Below are positions 32,999-41,900 of a stretch of DNA of 44,925 nucleotides, piece after piece. The translations under genes and the position numbers were made by a program. The DNA comes from Anaeroplasmataceae bacterium. Its GTDB lineage: Bacteria; Bacillota_I; Bacilli_A; Acholeplasmatales; JAEDCM01. Under the pieces are notes generated by a model that saw only the letters and a list, made by a program, of their open reading frames with translations, was not told where the DNA came from and did not search any database. Location: the NCBI GenBank assembly GCA_016294165.1, contig JAEDCM010000012.1, positions 1-44,925 of the forward strand, given 5' to 3'. Positions within the stretch are counted from its first letter, which is position 1, and every line of letters starts with the position of its first letter.

Positions 32999-33107
32999 TC
33001 TCTAAGCGTTAATTTATATTATGTTTTCAAAAGCTTTGGATATTTCCAAGGCTTTTTTGTTTTATAAGCAATCTAGTTTTATATAATTGTTAAAAATAAA
33101 ACAAAAA
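32999..33107 (+). repeat. Right copy of the 109-bp direct repeat (attR-like)
   Basis: It carries TCT AAG CGT TAA, a copy of the last rpsI codons with no rpsI reading frame before it, then the copied rpsI terminator (33029-33058). It is probably the original chromosomal end displaced by the island. Confidence 0.93.
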
Positions 33108-33278
33108 ATACGCATACGTTCGTGCGAAATTAACGCCTTAGGAGGCAGTTTCATCCCATAAAATTATTGCTTTTTTTATCCGTTTTCGCGAATAATGTGG
33201 GATACAACTAAAAATCATAACTAAATAATGTCTAAATCATCTATAAAATTAATAAAATTTGTAGTCCTTACCAATGTC

Positions 33279-33313
33279 AGGGTGTAAAAAGGGTGTAAAT
33301 TTTAGGGTGTAAA
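33279..33313 (+). repeat. Three iteron-like direct repeats AGGGTGTAAA
   Basis: Exact 10-bp copies at 33279-33288, 33290-33299 and 33304-33313, with start-to-start spacing of 11 and 14 bp. They lie upstream of RHH and ParA-like sequences. This resembles the centromere/operator arrays bound by RHH partition proteins, or plasmid replication iterons. Confidence 0.7.
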
Positions 33314-33370
33314 ATATGTATATTAAGTTGCTTCTAATTTAAATTAATTTTGAAAGGAAGTAACTTTTTT

Positions 33371-33457
33371 ATGAAAAAAATAATACACACAAGTGTTAGT
33401 TTAAATCTTGAATTAAAAGAGGAAATAGAAAGATTAGCAAAAGAAGATCATGTATAA
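33371..33457 (+). pseudogene. Ribbon-helix-helix (CopG-like) N-terminal fragment
   Basis: A 28-codon frame, starting MKKIIHTSVSLNLELKEEIE, with a beta strand and first helix as in CopG/Arc-type repressors. It stops where the second helix should begin. RBS AAAGGAAG at about 33352-33359. The frame runs into the start of the ParA fragment (ATG 33450), with the two overlapping by 8 nt out of frame. This looks like a deletion joining two genes. Confidence 0.6.
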
Positions 33458-34307
33458 TTTAATCAAAACTAATGAATCAGTTGCTTTACTTGAACAAATG
33501 GTTTCTCAAGGTGGATATGAATTTAGATTAAAGAAAGCATTAAAGAAGGTAAGTGACAAATATGTTATTTGTATTATAGATTTACCACCATTATTTGGAG
33601 TTGAACTTAGAAATACGTTACCAAGCTGTGATGGAATTATTATTCCAGCTGAAGCTGTAGAATTTGCATCACAAGGAATTGATCAAACACTTAATTATAT
33701 TCAAGAGATGAATGAAGCATATTCAATTAATGTTAATGTTCTAGGTGTTGTATTATCTAAGGCAAAGATGCGTTCTAATGAGCAAAAGGCTATGAGTTTA
33801 AAGATTGAGAATATTATTGCCGGTAGAACAAGAATACTTACAACAATGATAAGTGAAAGTGATAAGATTCCTGAATGTCAAAGAAAAAAGGTAAGTTTAT
33901 TCCAAACTTACCCTTCTGAAAAAGTAACTATTCAAACTGAATCATTTTGTAAAGAGGTTCTATTAGCGATTAATAGTGAATTTAAATTAAATGATATTCA
34001 CAAGCAAATTAACAATGCACTTACAAAGAATTTTGAAGCTGTAACTGAGTGGGTTAATTTAACATCAGTTAAAGGTATTATTTCTATGCAGGAAGAACAT
34101 TATAATATAGTTTATAACTTTGATATATATACATTTGTAAATACATTTGAAGATACTTTTAGATCTAAAATGATATTATTCTTTGTAGCTGCATATAAAG
34201 GTGAAATAACATGCAAGTCATATTTTACAAAGGTATTTAATAGTAGATATTATCATGAATGTGATAATGAAAAATTCTTAGAGTATTGCTTTACTCAAAG
34301 AGCGTAG
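33450..34307 (+). pseudogene. ParA-family ATPase lacking its N-terminus
   Basis: The 285-aa frame matches the middle and end of ParA/Soj proteins. Walker B and what follows are clear: YVICIIDLPPLFGVELRNTL, IIIPAEAVEFASQGIDQTL, NVLGVVLSKAKMRSN and a FQTYPSEKV-like end. The deviant Walker A (KGGxGKT) and switch region that should precede it are missing, replaced by the RHH fragment. It cannot bind ATP in the usual way, so it is probably inactive. About 110 C-terminal residues beyond the ATPase fold are not recognised. Confidence 0.75.
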
Positions 34308-34317
34308 GAGGATAGTT

Positions 34318-34605
34318 ATGTCTAAACTAAACGGAAGTCTTGTACAACAAGTTAAATCAACAACTATTACAACAAAAGAAACTGAAATAAATCCTGTTAC
34401 TGGTAACACAAAAGAAGTTGTTGTTAGTAGTCAATTCTTAGATGTGATGATAAATAAGAATAGAAGACAAAATAAAGATGGAACTATTATTCTTAGAATT
34501 GAACCAAAGTTAAAGTCTAAGTTTAATAAAAAATGCAAGAAGATGAATTATAAGATGAGTGAAGCCATTGTTGCATTTATAAACGAATATGTAGGACAAG
34601 AATAG
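34318..34605 (+). CDS. RHH-type partition partner (ParG/Omega-like)
   Basis: At 95 aa, the first half is a polar, probably disordered tail (KSTTITTKETEINPV). The second half reads like a ribbon-helix-helix: strand TIILRIEP, helix KLKSKFNKKCKKM, helix MSEAIVAFINEYVG. This is the plan of ParG/Omega proteins that bind centromere repeats and activate ParA. It is 10 bp downstream of the ParA remnant with RBS AGGAGG, and is followed by a terminator. The gene appears intact. Confidence 0.6.
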   Translation: MSKLNGSLVQQVKSTTITTKETEINPVTGNTKEVVVSSQFLDVMINKNRRQNKDGTIILRIEPKLKSKFNKKCKKMNYKMSEAIVAFINEYVGQE

Positions 34606-34614
34606 AAGTTTAAT

Positions 34615-34640
34615 GCTGAAGTAATAATGCTTCAGCTTTT
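34615..34640 (+). terminator. Terminator after the partition partner
   Basis: A 7-bp stem GCTGAAG/CTTCAGC around an 8-nt loop, followed by TTTT. Confidence 0.88.
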
Positions 34641-34647
34641 TAATTTT

Positions 34648-34678
34648 TTTACAAAATAAAAGAAAAATATTGTATAAT
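34648..34678 (+). promoter_or_regulatory. Candidate promoter upstream of the small membrane protein
   Basis: TTTACA (34648-34653) and TATAAT (34673-34678, preceded by TG) are separated by 19 bp, right after the terminator. It would drive the small membrane protein and perhaps the 514-aa gene. Confidence 0.55.
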
Positions 34679-34773
34679 ATAGTATAGATTATTCCTTTTG
34701 GCCAGCAGTGGGGTCCGAGCTAGTTGCTGTTCTAGTAAAAAATCTTATATTTATGGGCTTGAAAGGGATGGTG

Positions 34774-34956
34774 ATGCTTATGGCAAAATATACATACAGT
34801 AAATTAAAAGAAAAAACAGGTTTTAAAAACGTAGGCGTAATGCTTATAAGTCTTCTAATTGTAATCACAGTAACTTGGCTTTTGGCCAAAGGGAATAATC
34901 GAGACATATGGCTTTTTATTTTTATTACAGTTAATGTAAAGTTTCTATATTTATAA
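34774..34956 (+). CDS. Small membrane protein (60 aa)
   Basis: From ATG 34774 the product is MLMAKYTYSKLKEKTGFKN followed by two hydrophobic runs (VGVMLISLLIVITVTWLLA and WLFIFITVNVKFLYL) with a charged KGNNRD turn. GAAAGGG at 34761-34767 is the RBS. The frame is open further upstream, and later or earlier starts are possible. Size and plan resemble phage holins or small toxic peptides, but no family is recognised. Its upstream leader of about 90 nt is unexplained. Confidence 0.4.
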   Translation: MLMAKYTYSKLKEKTGFKNVGVMLISLLIVITVTWLLAKGNNRDIWLFIFITVNVKFLYL

Positions 34957-34979
34957 ATATAATGATTTGGAGAATAATT

Positions 34980-36524
34980 ATGATTGATGAAAAAATGTTG
35001 GAGCCAATATTTAGTGCTTGTAAAAAGGTAAATAATCAAATATTAAATCAATATAATGAGGATGAATATAAACTTACATTTGTAGATCATTATATGTTTC
35101 AAAATTCATCTTATCTATTATCAATTATCAATAGATATTTATATGGGCATAGAAATAAATCTGTTTCAACATTCTTTCTATTTAGAGGTGTAATTGAAAA
35201 TATTGCTGTTCTTGAAATGAATGAGGCTGGAGATATTCCTAAAGATTGTGAAGAATTGCTTAAGGATTATAATTATCTCATTGAATATGATATTTATAAA
35301 AAACATCAAGAATTACATGGTGTATCATTTGATTTCGAAGATGTTAAAAAGAATTATGAGAATACAAAAGAAAAGTATAAGGATTCAATAATAGATAAAA
35401 GTGGAAGAGATTTTAAAGATTTACTTAGATCAAAACTTCCTTGGCTAAAACAAGAATATAAGTTTGAAGAACTAATTAGTACATATTGTGAGAATCTTTT
35501 AAATTACTACAAATACTTTAGCTTTGTCATTCATCCTAACGAAATATCAATGCTTGAGTTTACAATTGATAGGCAAGATCTAGATGGACTATTTGTTGCA
35601 ATATCATCATATTTCATGAAGATTTTTGCAAAGTATTATTCAAAAGGACAGTATCTTAAACCAAATGAAAACATCTATTTTGAAAAGAGGTTTATTGCTG
35701 AAAATCCACTAAATGCTGAATATATGGGTTATGTGCTAGTTCAATGTGATTGTTTGGAAAAAATAGGTAAACTAATTTTAAAGTATTTTCCAAAAGATAC
35801 TAATTCTTTGTATTATTTGGAGTATAAGAGTATTGTTTATGATATGGCTCTAGATAAGACATTTGGATATAACGAATGTGTAAAAAGCTTAGTAAAACCA
35901 TTTTTAGAACTTGCGGTTATGCATGATTATTTAATTATGACAACTATAAAGCCTGAGGATGAATATAAGAGGGTACTATTATATGATTATTCACATATAA
36001 ACTATAATAAACTCTTTGATTATCCGATGGATGAAGCATATGAAGAAGGATATAAACTTTATTGCGAAAATATCAAGAATGTGTCAAAGGAAGAATTTGA
36101 TAAAGAATTTATTATAGGATTAGGATTTTTGAATCCCAAAACATCTATTACAAAGTTTGTTAACACATTTGTTGATAAATTGTTTAATGAGTCAGTATCT
36201 AATTTTGAACTTCAAAGAGCTACAATGAAGATTAATTATGATGAATCACAAGCATTATCACATGCAAATGGTTATATGATATCAGCGAATTCTGGCTCAT
36301 TTGGTGATTTTTTGCCAGTAATAACTGAAACTGATTTTGTAATACAGTATTTAACTGAGAAGTACATAACAAAAGTAAAATTATTAGTTTCAATAACTGA
36401 AGATAAGAAATATAACAAACTTATTTATGATTTAAATAAAGAATTAAAAATGTATAAAAAAGCTGGACAATGTAGAACTCAAATGGACATGCTATTGAAA
36501 GATAAAAAAGTTAATAATATGTAA
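34980..36524 (+). CDS. 514-aa helical protein, DUF5677-like N-terminal half
   Basis: ATG 34980 follows TTGGAG at 34967-34972. The sequence is helical and acidic-basic with no signal peptide. Residues 1-200 recall DUF5677: an FLFRGVIENIAVLE helix (67-80) and the FSFVIHPNEIS motif (180-190, His185). An RYLYGH at 52-57 fits the R-x4-H pattern seen in HEPN RNases, but the second residue is not the usual polar one, so this may be chance. The C-terminal 300 aa are not recognised. It stands alone, upstream of the Wadjet operon, with no terminator directly after it. A defence role is inferred from place only. Confidence 0.6.
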   Translation: MIDEKMLEPIFSACKKVNNQILNQYNEDEYKLTFVDHYMFQNSSYLLSIINRYLYGHRNKSVSTFFLFRGVIENIAVLEMNEAGDIPKDCEELLKDYNYLIEYDIYKKHQELHGVSFDFEDVKKNYENTKEKYKDSIIDKSGRDFKDLLRSKLPWLKQEYKFEELISTYCENLLNYYKYFSFVIHPNEISMLEFTIDRQDLDGLFVAISSYFMKIFAKYYSKGQYLKPNENIYFEKRFIAENPLNAEYMGYVLVQCDCLEKIGKLILKYFPKDTNSLYYLEYKSIVYDMALDKTFGYNECVKSLVKPFLELAVMHDYLIMTTIKPEDEYKRVLLYDYSHINYNKLFDYPMDEAYEEGYKLYCENIKNVSKEEFDKEFIIGLGFLNPKTSITKFVNTFVDKLFNESVSNFELQRATMKINYDESQALSHANGYMISANSGSFGDFLPVITETDFVIQYLTEKYITKVKLLVSITEDKKYNKLIYDLNKELKMYKKAGQCRTQMDMLLKDKKVNNM

Positions 36525-36580
36525 AATTGAAGAATAAGAGTCTGCTTTATTAAAAGGAAACTCTTTTTGTTAGCATTATA

Positions 36581-36719
36581 TTGATGAGAGTGCCAAAATG
36601 TGTTATAATCTAGAATATATAAAAAGGAGAAAAGTGATGGTGTTTCTATAGATTACTACAGAAATCATTCTTTAAACGATTAAAAAATTGCTTATCACAT
36701 AATTGTGGTAGGCTTTTTT
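36581..36719 (+). ncRNA. Candidate small RNA or leader-peptide transcript
   Basis: The promoter is TTGATG (36581-36586), 17 bp, TATAAT (36604-36609, preceded by TGT). The transcript would start near 36616 and end at the terminator 36690-36719, about 100 nt. It has a good RBS (AAGGAG at 36624-36629) followed by GTG ATG GTG TTT CTA TAG, i.e. at most five codons. This could be a regulatory RNA, an attenuator leader, or a type I toxin-antitoxin locus whose toxin has been lost. Confidence 0.5.
36690..36719 (+). terminator. Plus-strand terminator of the small transcript
   Basis: A 9-bp stem GCTTATCAC/GTGGTAGGC (two G-T pairs) with a 6-nt loop followed by T6. Confidence 0.85.
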
Positions 36720-36736
36720 GTAGACAATATAAAGAA

Positions 36737-36761
36737 CAAAAAAAGCCGATTTAACGTCGGC
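36737..36761 (-). terminator. Minus-strand terminator
   Basis: On the minus strand GCCGA/TCGGC forms a stem followed by an eight-base T run (A run at 36737-36744 on the plus strand). It implies a leftward transcript from the region in front of jetA, facing the small plus-strand RNA. Confidence 0.65.
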
Positions 36762-36809
36762 ATTCTTCATACCTGATAGGCTAGGATTTCAAGTATATAG
36801 GAAAGAAAA

Positions 36810-36846
36810 ATATGGTGGACATTTTTTGGACACCATATCTTTTTTA
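36810..36846. terminator. Bidirectional hairpin terminator before jetA
   Basis: ATATGGTG/CACCATAT with a 13-nt loop. It is followed on the plus strand by C then T6 and preceded by an A-rich tract, so it could stop transcription both ways. It isolates the jet operon from upstream genes. Confidence 0.65.
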
Positions 36847-36890
36847 TAGTGTTATAATTATAATAAATAATAGTATTTTTAACGATAATT

Positions 36891-36899
36891 TGCTACAAT
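36891..36899 (+). promoter_or_regulatory. Candidate extended -10 promoter of the jet operon
   Basis: TGCTACAAT (TG-N-TACAAT) with no clear -35. TATAAT at 36853-36858 is another -10, but its -35 would fall within the terminator hairpin. RBS GGAGG at 36933-36937 follows. Confidence 0.4.
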
Positions 36900-36945
36900 A
36901 TTATTATGCAAATCTTTTATAAAAATTAATTTGGAGGTAATACCG

Positions 36946-38340
36946 ATGGCTAATAATTTCTTTGATTTAGTGAAGTCTAGTTTTTTTAATCCACTTGCCA
37001 ATGGAGATGTAAGAGCTAACTATGATTTGCTAATGTTAATCAATAACAAAATGTCATTAGATAATCTTCAAGTGGGGAAAGAAGAAATTGTTGATTGGAT
37101 TATAGAATATGTTGATAACTGCCCAACAATATTGTTTGATGAAGAAACTGATTCGGTTGAGAATGATATTAGAGCGTGGGCATATGATAAAGTAAGATAC
37201 TATGTAAAATGTGGATGGTTAATTGAAGATTTTGAAGGGATTAAAGTCACATATCAATTAGATGAAAATGGTATTAAAATATTATCTGCTATGGAGAATG
37301 CGGTTAAAGATGATACTAAATCTTTAGAATTTTCTGGATATGTTTATAGTATTTATGCAAATCTTTGTAGTTCATTTAACTACGACCATGCCACTGCAAC
37401 TATTGAGCAAGTATATGAATCGGGTAAGCAGCTTAATTCTATGTTAAGAGGCTTAAATGTTAATATAAAAAAATTCCTAACAAAATTAATTAGTGAGAAT
37501 AAGGCAATACCTAGAGAAATTCTTGAAACAATTTTCTTCGATTATCAAAAGAAGGTTGTATTAAAGGCATTTAATAATTTTAGAGGAAAAGATAATCCTG
37601 CTAAATATAAAATTTATATTGAAAACAGAATCGATGAGCTTTTAGATGAAGTAAATCTAGAACGAATGATAAATAATTATATTACCATTAAGTGTGATAA
37701 TAATAATTCTGAAGAAAATAGAGCTTTTGCAGATGAATTCTTCACTGTTAGATTAAATTATATTAAGGATCAATTTGAAGATATTGAAGACTACATCGAA
37801 ATGCTTGATAAGAGAAATACAAAATACATAACTACAGCTCAGTCTAGACTTAATTTCTTGTTGAATGAGGAAACTGACATTGAAGGTAGAATCATTGAAT
37901 GCTTAAAGGGAATAGATAATATATCTGATGATGAATTTTATGATGATGCATATTTCGATATATTTGTAGGTTCTAACATCGATGAAAATTCTTTATATAA
38001 ACCAATTACTAGAAAAAATAAAGTCAAAGCAGACCCAGTAGTTGATGAATATTTAGATGACCCAGAAGAAATCGAAAGATTAGCTAATAACCTATTTAAA
38101 GATAACGAATATTCAGTTTATGCAATAAATGAATATGTGATGTTAAAACTAGGTGATAATAATCAAATTCATGCCAAAGATATTAAAGTTAATGAATTTA
38201 AAGATATTTTATTCTTATTTTTGATTCAATTATATAGTGCAAATTTAAGTGTGGATTACAAGGTTATTCAATTAGAAGAAAATTATAAATCACTTGGATA
38301 TAAGATGAAAGATTACATTATTGAAAGGAAGGTAGACTAA
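36946..38340 (+). CDS. jetA: Wadjet system protein JetA
   Basis: At 464 aa from ATG 36946 (GGAGG 36933-36937). It starts MANNFFDLVKSSFFNPLANG and has a winged-helix-like N-terminus, a long helical middle (LDEVNLERMINNYITIKC) and a C-terminal acidic part. This is the plan of JetA, the kleisin-like (MukF-like) subunit that closes the SMC ring. The sequence looks closer to the JetA form called DUF5716 than to the DUF3375 form, which would suggest a type III-like Wadjet, but I cannot confirm the subtype. First gene of jetABCD; the jetB start follows its stop by 1 bp. Confidence 0.82.
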   Translation: MANNFFDLVKSSFFNPLANGDVRANYDLLMLINNKMSLDNLQVGKEEIVDWIIEYVDNCPTILFDEETDSVENDIRAWAYDKVRYYVKCGWLIEDFEGIKVTYQLDENGIKILSAMENAVKDDTKSLEFSGYVYSIYANLCSSFNYDHATATIEQVYESGKQLNSMLRGLNVNIKKFLTKLISENKAIPREILETIFFDYQKKVVLKAFNNFRGKDNPAKYKIYIENRIDELLDEVNLERMINNYITIKCDNNNSEENRAFADEFFTVRLNYIKDQFEDIEDYIEMLDKRNTKYITTAQSRLNFLLNEETDIEGRIIECLKGIDNISDDEFYDDAYFDIFVGSNIDENSLYKPITRKNKVKADPVVDEYLDDPEEIERLANNLFKDNEYSVYAINEYVMLKLGDNNQIHAKDIKVNEFKDILFLFLIQLYSANLSVDYKVIQLEENYKSLGYKMKDYIIERKVD

Positions 38341-38341
38341 T

Positions 38342-38989
38342 ATGGCAGTTGTACAAAAGAATAAAGCTTGTGAAGATTATTCAAGAGAATACATAACTTT
38401 GACAGATACTAAGAAGAATACCTTCTCAAGATTATGTAATAAGCTTTTAAATGATAATTTCATATATGCCTCAAAGACAGAAGATTATAATGATTATTAT
38501 AGTGTTTTGGGCATGCGTGAATTGATTGAAAATTTCTTTTCGATGATGGACTATGATTTAGTTCATATTGATACTTACAAGATTTTTTATATTCAAACTA
38601 ATGCTGATAGAAATAGATTAAAACTTAAGAAATTAGAAACAGTAATAGTACTAGTCTTAAGACTTTTATATCATAAAGGTTCTCTTGATGTGAATTCATC
38701 ATCAGATATATCTACAACATTAGGTAAAATGATTACTGAAATCAATCAGACAAGCATTTTTAAAAATCAAGTTCCTAAGACTGACTATAAAAATGCATTA
38801 ACATTGTTAAGAAGATATAAGCTGATTGATTTTAGTTTTACTGATTTTGAAAAAGAAGACAGTGTTATTGTTATATATCCGACAATTCTATATGTTGCAA
38901 AGATTGACAATATTGATATGTTAAATCAAAAGATTAAAACATATGTAGCTACAAAGGAGAGTGATGACGATGAAGTTAACGAAGATTAA
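38342..38989 (+). CDS. jetB: Wadjet system protein JetB
   Basis: A 215-aa MukE-like (DUF4194 type) kite subunit: two winged-helix domains are suggested by the NTFSRLCNKLLNDNFIYA start and the VIVLVLRLLYHKGS segment. JetB binds JetA in the kleisin-kite complex. RBS AAGGAAGG. Its last 20 nt overlap the start of jetC, so translation of the two is coupled. Confidence 0.83.
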   Translation: MAVVQKNKACEDYSREYITLTDTKKNTFSRLCNKLLNDNFIYASKTEDYNDYYSVLGMRELIENFFSMMDYDLVHIDTYKIFYIQTNADRNRLKLKKLETVIVLVLRLLYHKGSLDVNSSSDISTTLGKMITEINQTSIFKNQVPKTDYKNALTLLRRYKLIDFSFTDFEKEDSVIVIYPTILYVAKIDNIDMLNQKIKTYVATKESDDDEVNED

Positions 38990-41900
38990 GTTAATTAACT
39001 GGCATATATTCTCTAATAATACAATTGAGCTAGATGGTAATACATTAATTACAGGTGAAAATGCATCTGGTAAATCAACACTAATGGATGCAATTTATTA
39101 TGTTTTATCTGGCGGCGATGATAAGCATTTTAACAAGGCTGCTAATGAGATGGGTAAAAGGGATTTAGAAAGCTATTTAAGAGGAAAGCTTGGTAGTGAA
39201 AATCAAATGTATCTTCGCCCACAAACTGATGTTATTGGATATGTAATGCTTGAATTTGTCGACGTTAAGAACAAGAATCACTTTGTTTTAGGCTCAGAAA
39301 TGGAAATAGTGTCTTCTGTTATGAAAAAGCCAAATTTCTTTGTTATAAATGGCTATTCAATTAACGATGAAGATTTTATTAAGAGCAAGCAAATAGTAGA
39401 TTTTAGAAGCTTAAAAACTGCATTTAAATCTACTAAGCATCCTGTAGATGATTTGCCGGATACAAAGAAAGATAGAAAAAGATCAATTGGTAGAGATATA
39501 TTTAAACTTGAAAATCATTCAAGATTTTTTGAATTACTTCAACATGCAATATCATTCAAACCCATTCCAGAAGTGTCTTCATTTGTTAATGGCTTTTTAT
39601 TAGATGAGGATAATATCAATTTAGATAGCTTAAGAGATGAAATTAGGTCATATCAAAATATCCATAAGATGTTAGTGAAAGAACGAGAGAAAATGGATGT
39701 TTTAAAGGAATTTACGCCAAAGGCAGAGAAGTATATTTTAAATATAGAATCTATGAGTTATTTTAATGCATTAAAGATTGCCATTAAAATTGATAAGCTT
39801 AATAATCAAATTAATAGAAATACAATTGAAATTGAGCGACTTAAGGCTGCATATAACGATCTAATTAATGAGGAAAAGTTATTGAGAGAAACTGAAAGTA
39901 GAGTAAATTTAGAGTTGTATCAATTAAGAAATAATGAGGTTTACAAAGCTTTACAGGATAAAAAGAACAAGCTTAAAGAATATGAAATCGAATTAAGAAA
40001 AGTACAAGCAACGCTTAAAGAATTCATTGAAATTGTGAATAATGAGCAAAAACTTGCTAGAAAGCTTAATTTGAATTATCGTTTTGACGAGGATATTAAG
40101 TCTAAAGACTTCGGCTTATTGAAAGCTCATTTAGAAAATTATAGAAATGATTTGTCAAAAATTACTGTGAAGTTAAGCGATGCTTTAGCTGAACTACGTC
40201 ATCAAAGAGGAATAAATCAAAATCAAATCCAAGAAAAAACTAACCAGCTGGATAATTTAAAGAAGGGTATTAATAACTATCCTAATGATGTAATTAACCT
40301 TATTGAAATAGCAAAGGCCGCAATAATACAAGTTAATCCAAAGGAAAAGAATCCAGAAGTAAAGCCATTATGTGAATATATTGAAATAAAGGACGAAAAA
40401 TGGACAGATGCTTTAGAAGGATATTTAAATACACAGAGATTTAATCTAATAGTTAATCCAAAGTATTATGACATTGTTAGTGTTGCTTATAATAAATATA
40501 AAAATGAGCGTAGAGTTTATGTTGCTGGTATAGTAAATACATCTAGCATTCCTGGAGTCAAGGAAGTTAAAAATTCTATGATGTCAAAGATTGAGGTTAC
40601 CAATAAGTTTGCTAAGAAATATGCAGAATATCTTCTTAATGCTTTAGTGTGTGTTGAAGATGTTAAAGATTTAAAGAATTTTGATTCATCAATAACACCA
40701 GAAGTAATGATTTATAAAAATTATGTGTTAAAGGCTTGCAAACCGGAAATATATCAAACACCATTTATTGGTAAGGCATCAAGAGAAAAGAGACTTCATA
40801 TTCTTGAAAGTGAAATAGAAGAATTGAAAAATGCAAATGCTTCGATTGAAAAGAATATTAGTAAGTATTCTGAATTACAAGCGGATGTTTTGAATTCAAG
40901 AATTAGTGAAACTTCAAAGTATGATAATTCATGGACAAAAATTGAGTTATATGAAAAGAATATTTTATCACTTAAAGAAGAAATTGCGTCAAACGAAAAA
41001 GAATCTGGTTTACTTGAAATTGATGGAAAGATTAAAACAGCTGAGACAAAATTACTTGAAACTAGAAATTTATTATCAGCAAATGACGTCAATAAACGAG
41101 ATAATTTAACTTCTCAAGGACAGCTTAATAACAAGGTTGAATCAGATAAGGCAGCACTTGAAATTGAATTAAATAACCATTCATCATTATTAGTTAAATT
41201 AGATAGTACTAAATATGAGGAAGAACATGCAAAGTATATGAATAATGGTTGGTTGAATGAAGAATTAATAAATAAGGACTATTGCACATGTCAATCATTT
41301 AATAATGCTGTACAGAGTAATTTAGTTGCTACAATGCAAAAATATTCTACAAATTATAGAGCGTCATTAATACCAACACTTGATAATATTAGAGATTTCA
41401 TAAATGAATATTATAAGTTATTGAACTGGGATGTTGTTAAATATGAGGAACAAGCAAAAGAAGCGTATGAAAGAGCAGAATCTTCATTTAGAGAAGACTT
41501 CTTATCTAAGCTAAAGGAAAAGATTGAAAAGAGTCAAAAAATGCTTGATAAACTTAATAAGAGTCTTCATGAACATCCGTTTGGTAATGATGAAGAAAGA
41601 TATAAATTCTACTATGAGCCAACTAAGGACAGTGAATTTTATAATTATTACAGAATTATTATGTCAGGTAAATTAATGGATTCTAATGATCTTTTCACTG
41701 AGATATTAGATGAGAAAGATGCTTCATTTATTAAAGATTTATTTGATAAGATTTCAATGGAAACTGATAGCACTGGAGCAGAACAGGAACTACAAAAGTA
41801 TTTAGATTACCGTAATTACATGAATTATGATATTAAGATAACAAATAAACATGGTGATGAATCATATTTTTCTAAAATCAATAAAGAAAAATCTGGTGGT

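Larger units (their letters stand above)
29744..33107 (+). mobile_element. 3.25-kb integrated island at the rpsI 3' end
   Basis: The island is bounded by the 109-bp repeats. Its cargo is a 58-aa protein, a nuclease-helicase, a MazG-like enzyme and an 88-aa protein, all on the plus strand. No integrase, transposase or replication gene is visible inside, so it must be immobile, mobilised in trans, or a deletion remnant. Inside each end lies the 15-bp sequence TATCGTAACTAACAA (29974-29988 and 32925-32939), in the same orientation. The cargo looks like a defence module. Site-specific tyrosine recombinases of streptococcal elements are known, from memory, to use rpsI. Confidence 0.8.
32863..33370. 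other. Junction region between island and partition remnant
   Basis: A gene-free stretch of about 508 bp. In order it holds the right 15-bp end repeat (32925-32939), the right 109-bp repeat (32999-33107), a near-palindrome CGCATACGTTCGTGCG (33111-33126), an imperfect inverted repeat (33153-33203: ATCCCA...ATTATTGC and GCGAATAAT...TGGGAT), and three iteron-like AGGGTGTAAA boxes (33279-33313) in front of the RHH fragment. Confidence 0.7.
36525..36945. other. Regulatory region upstream of the Wadjet operon
   Basis: A 421-bp stretch without a clear gene. It holds a strong promoter (36581-36609), an RBS with a four-codon frame (36627-36652), a plus-strand terminator (36690-36719), a minus-strand terminator (36737-36761), a bidirectional hairpin (36810-36846) and a candidate jet promoter (36891-36899). 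Confidence 0.7.

Noticed and set aside
36633..36650. Type I toxin peptide in the small transcript
   Set aside because: The frame after the RBS is only four or five codons, too short for a membrane toxin; kept only as a possible leader peptide or relic.
40796..41092. Minus-strand frame within jetC
   Set aside because: It is the shadow of the coiled-coil coding sequence, with no RBS or promoter.
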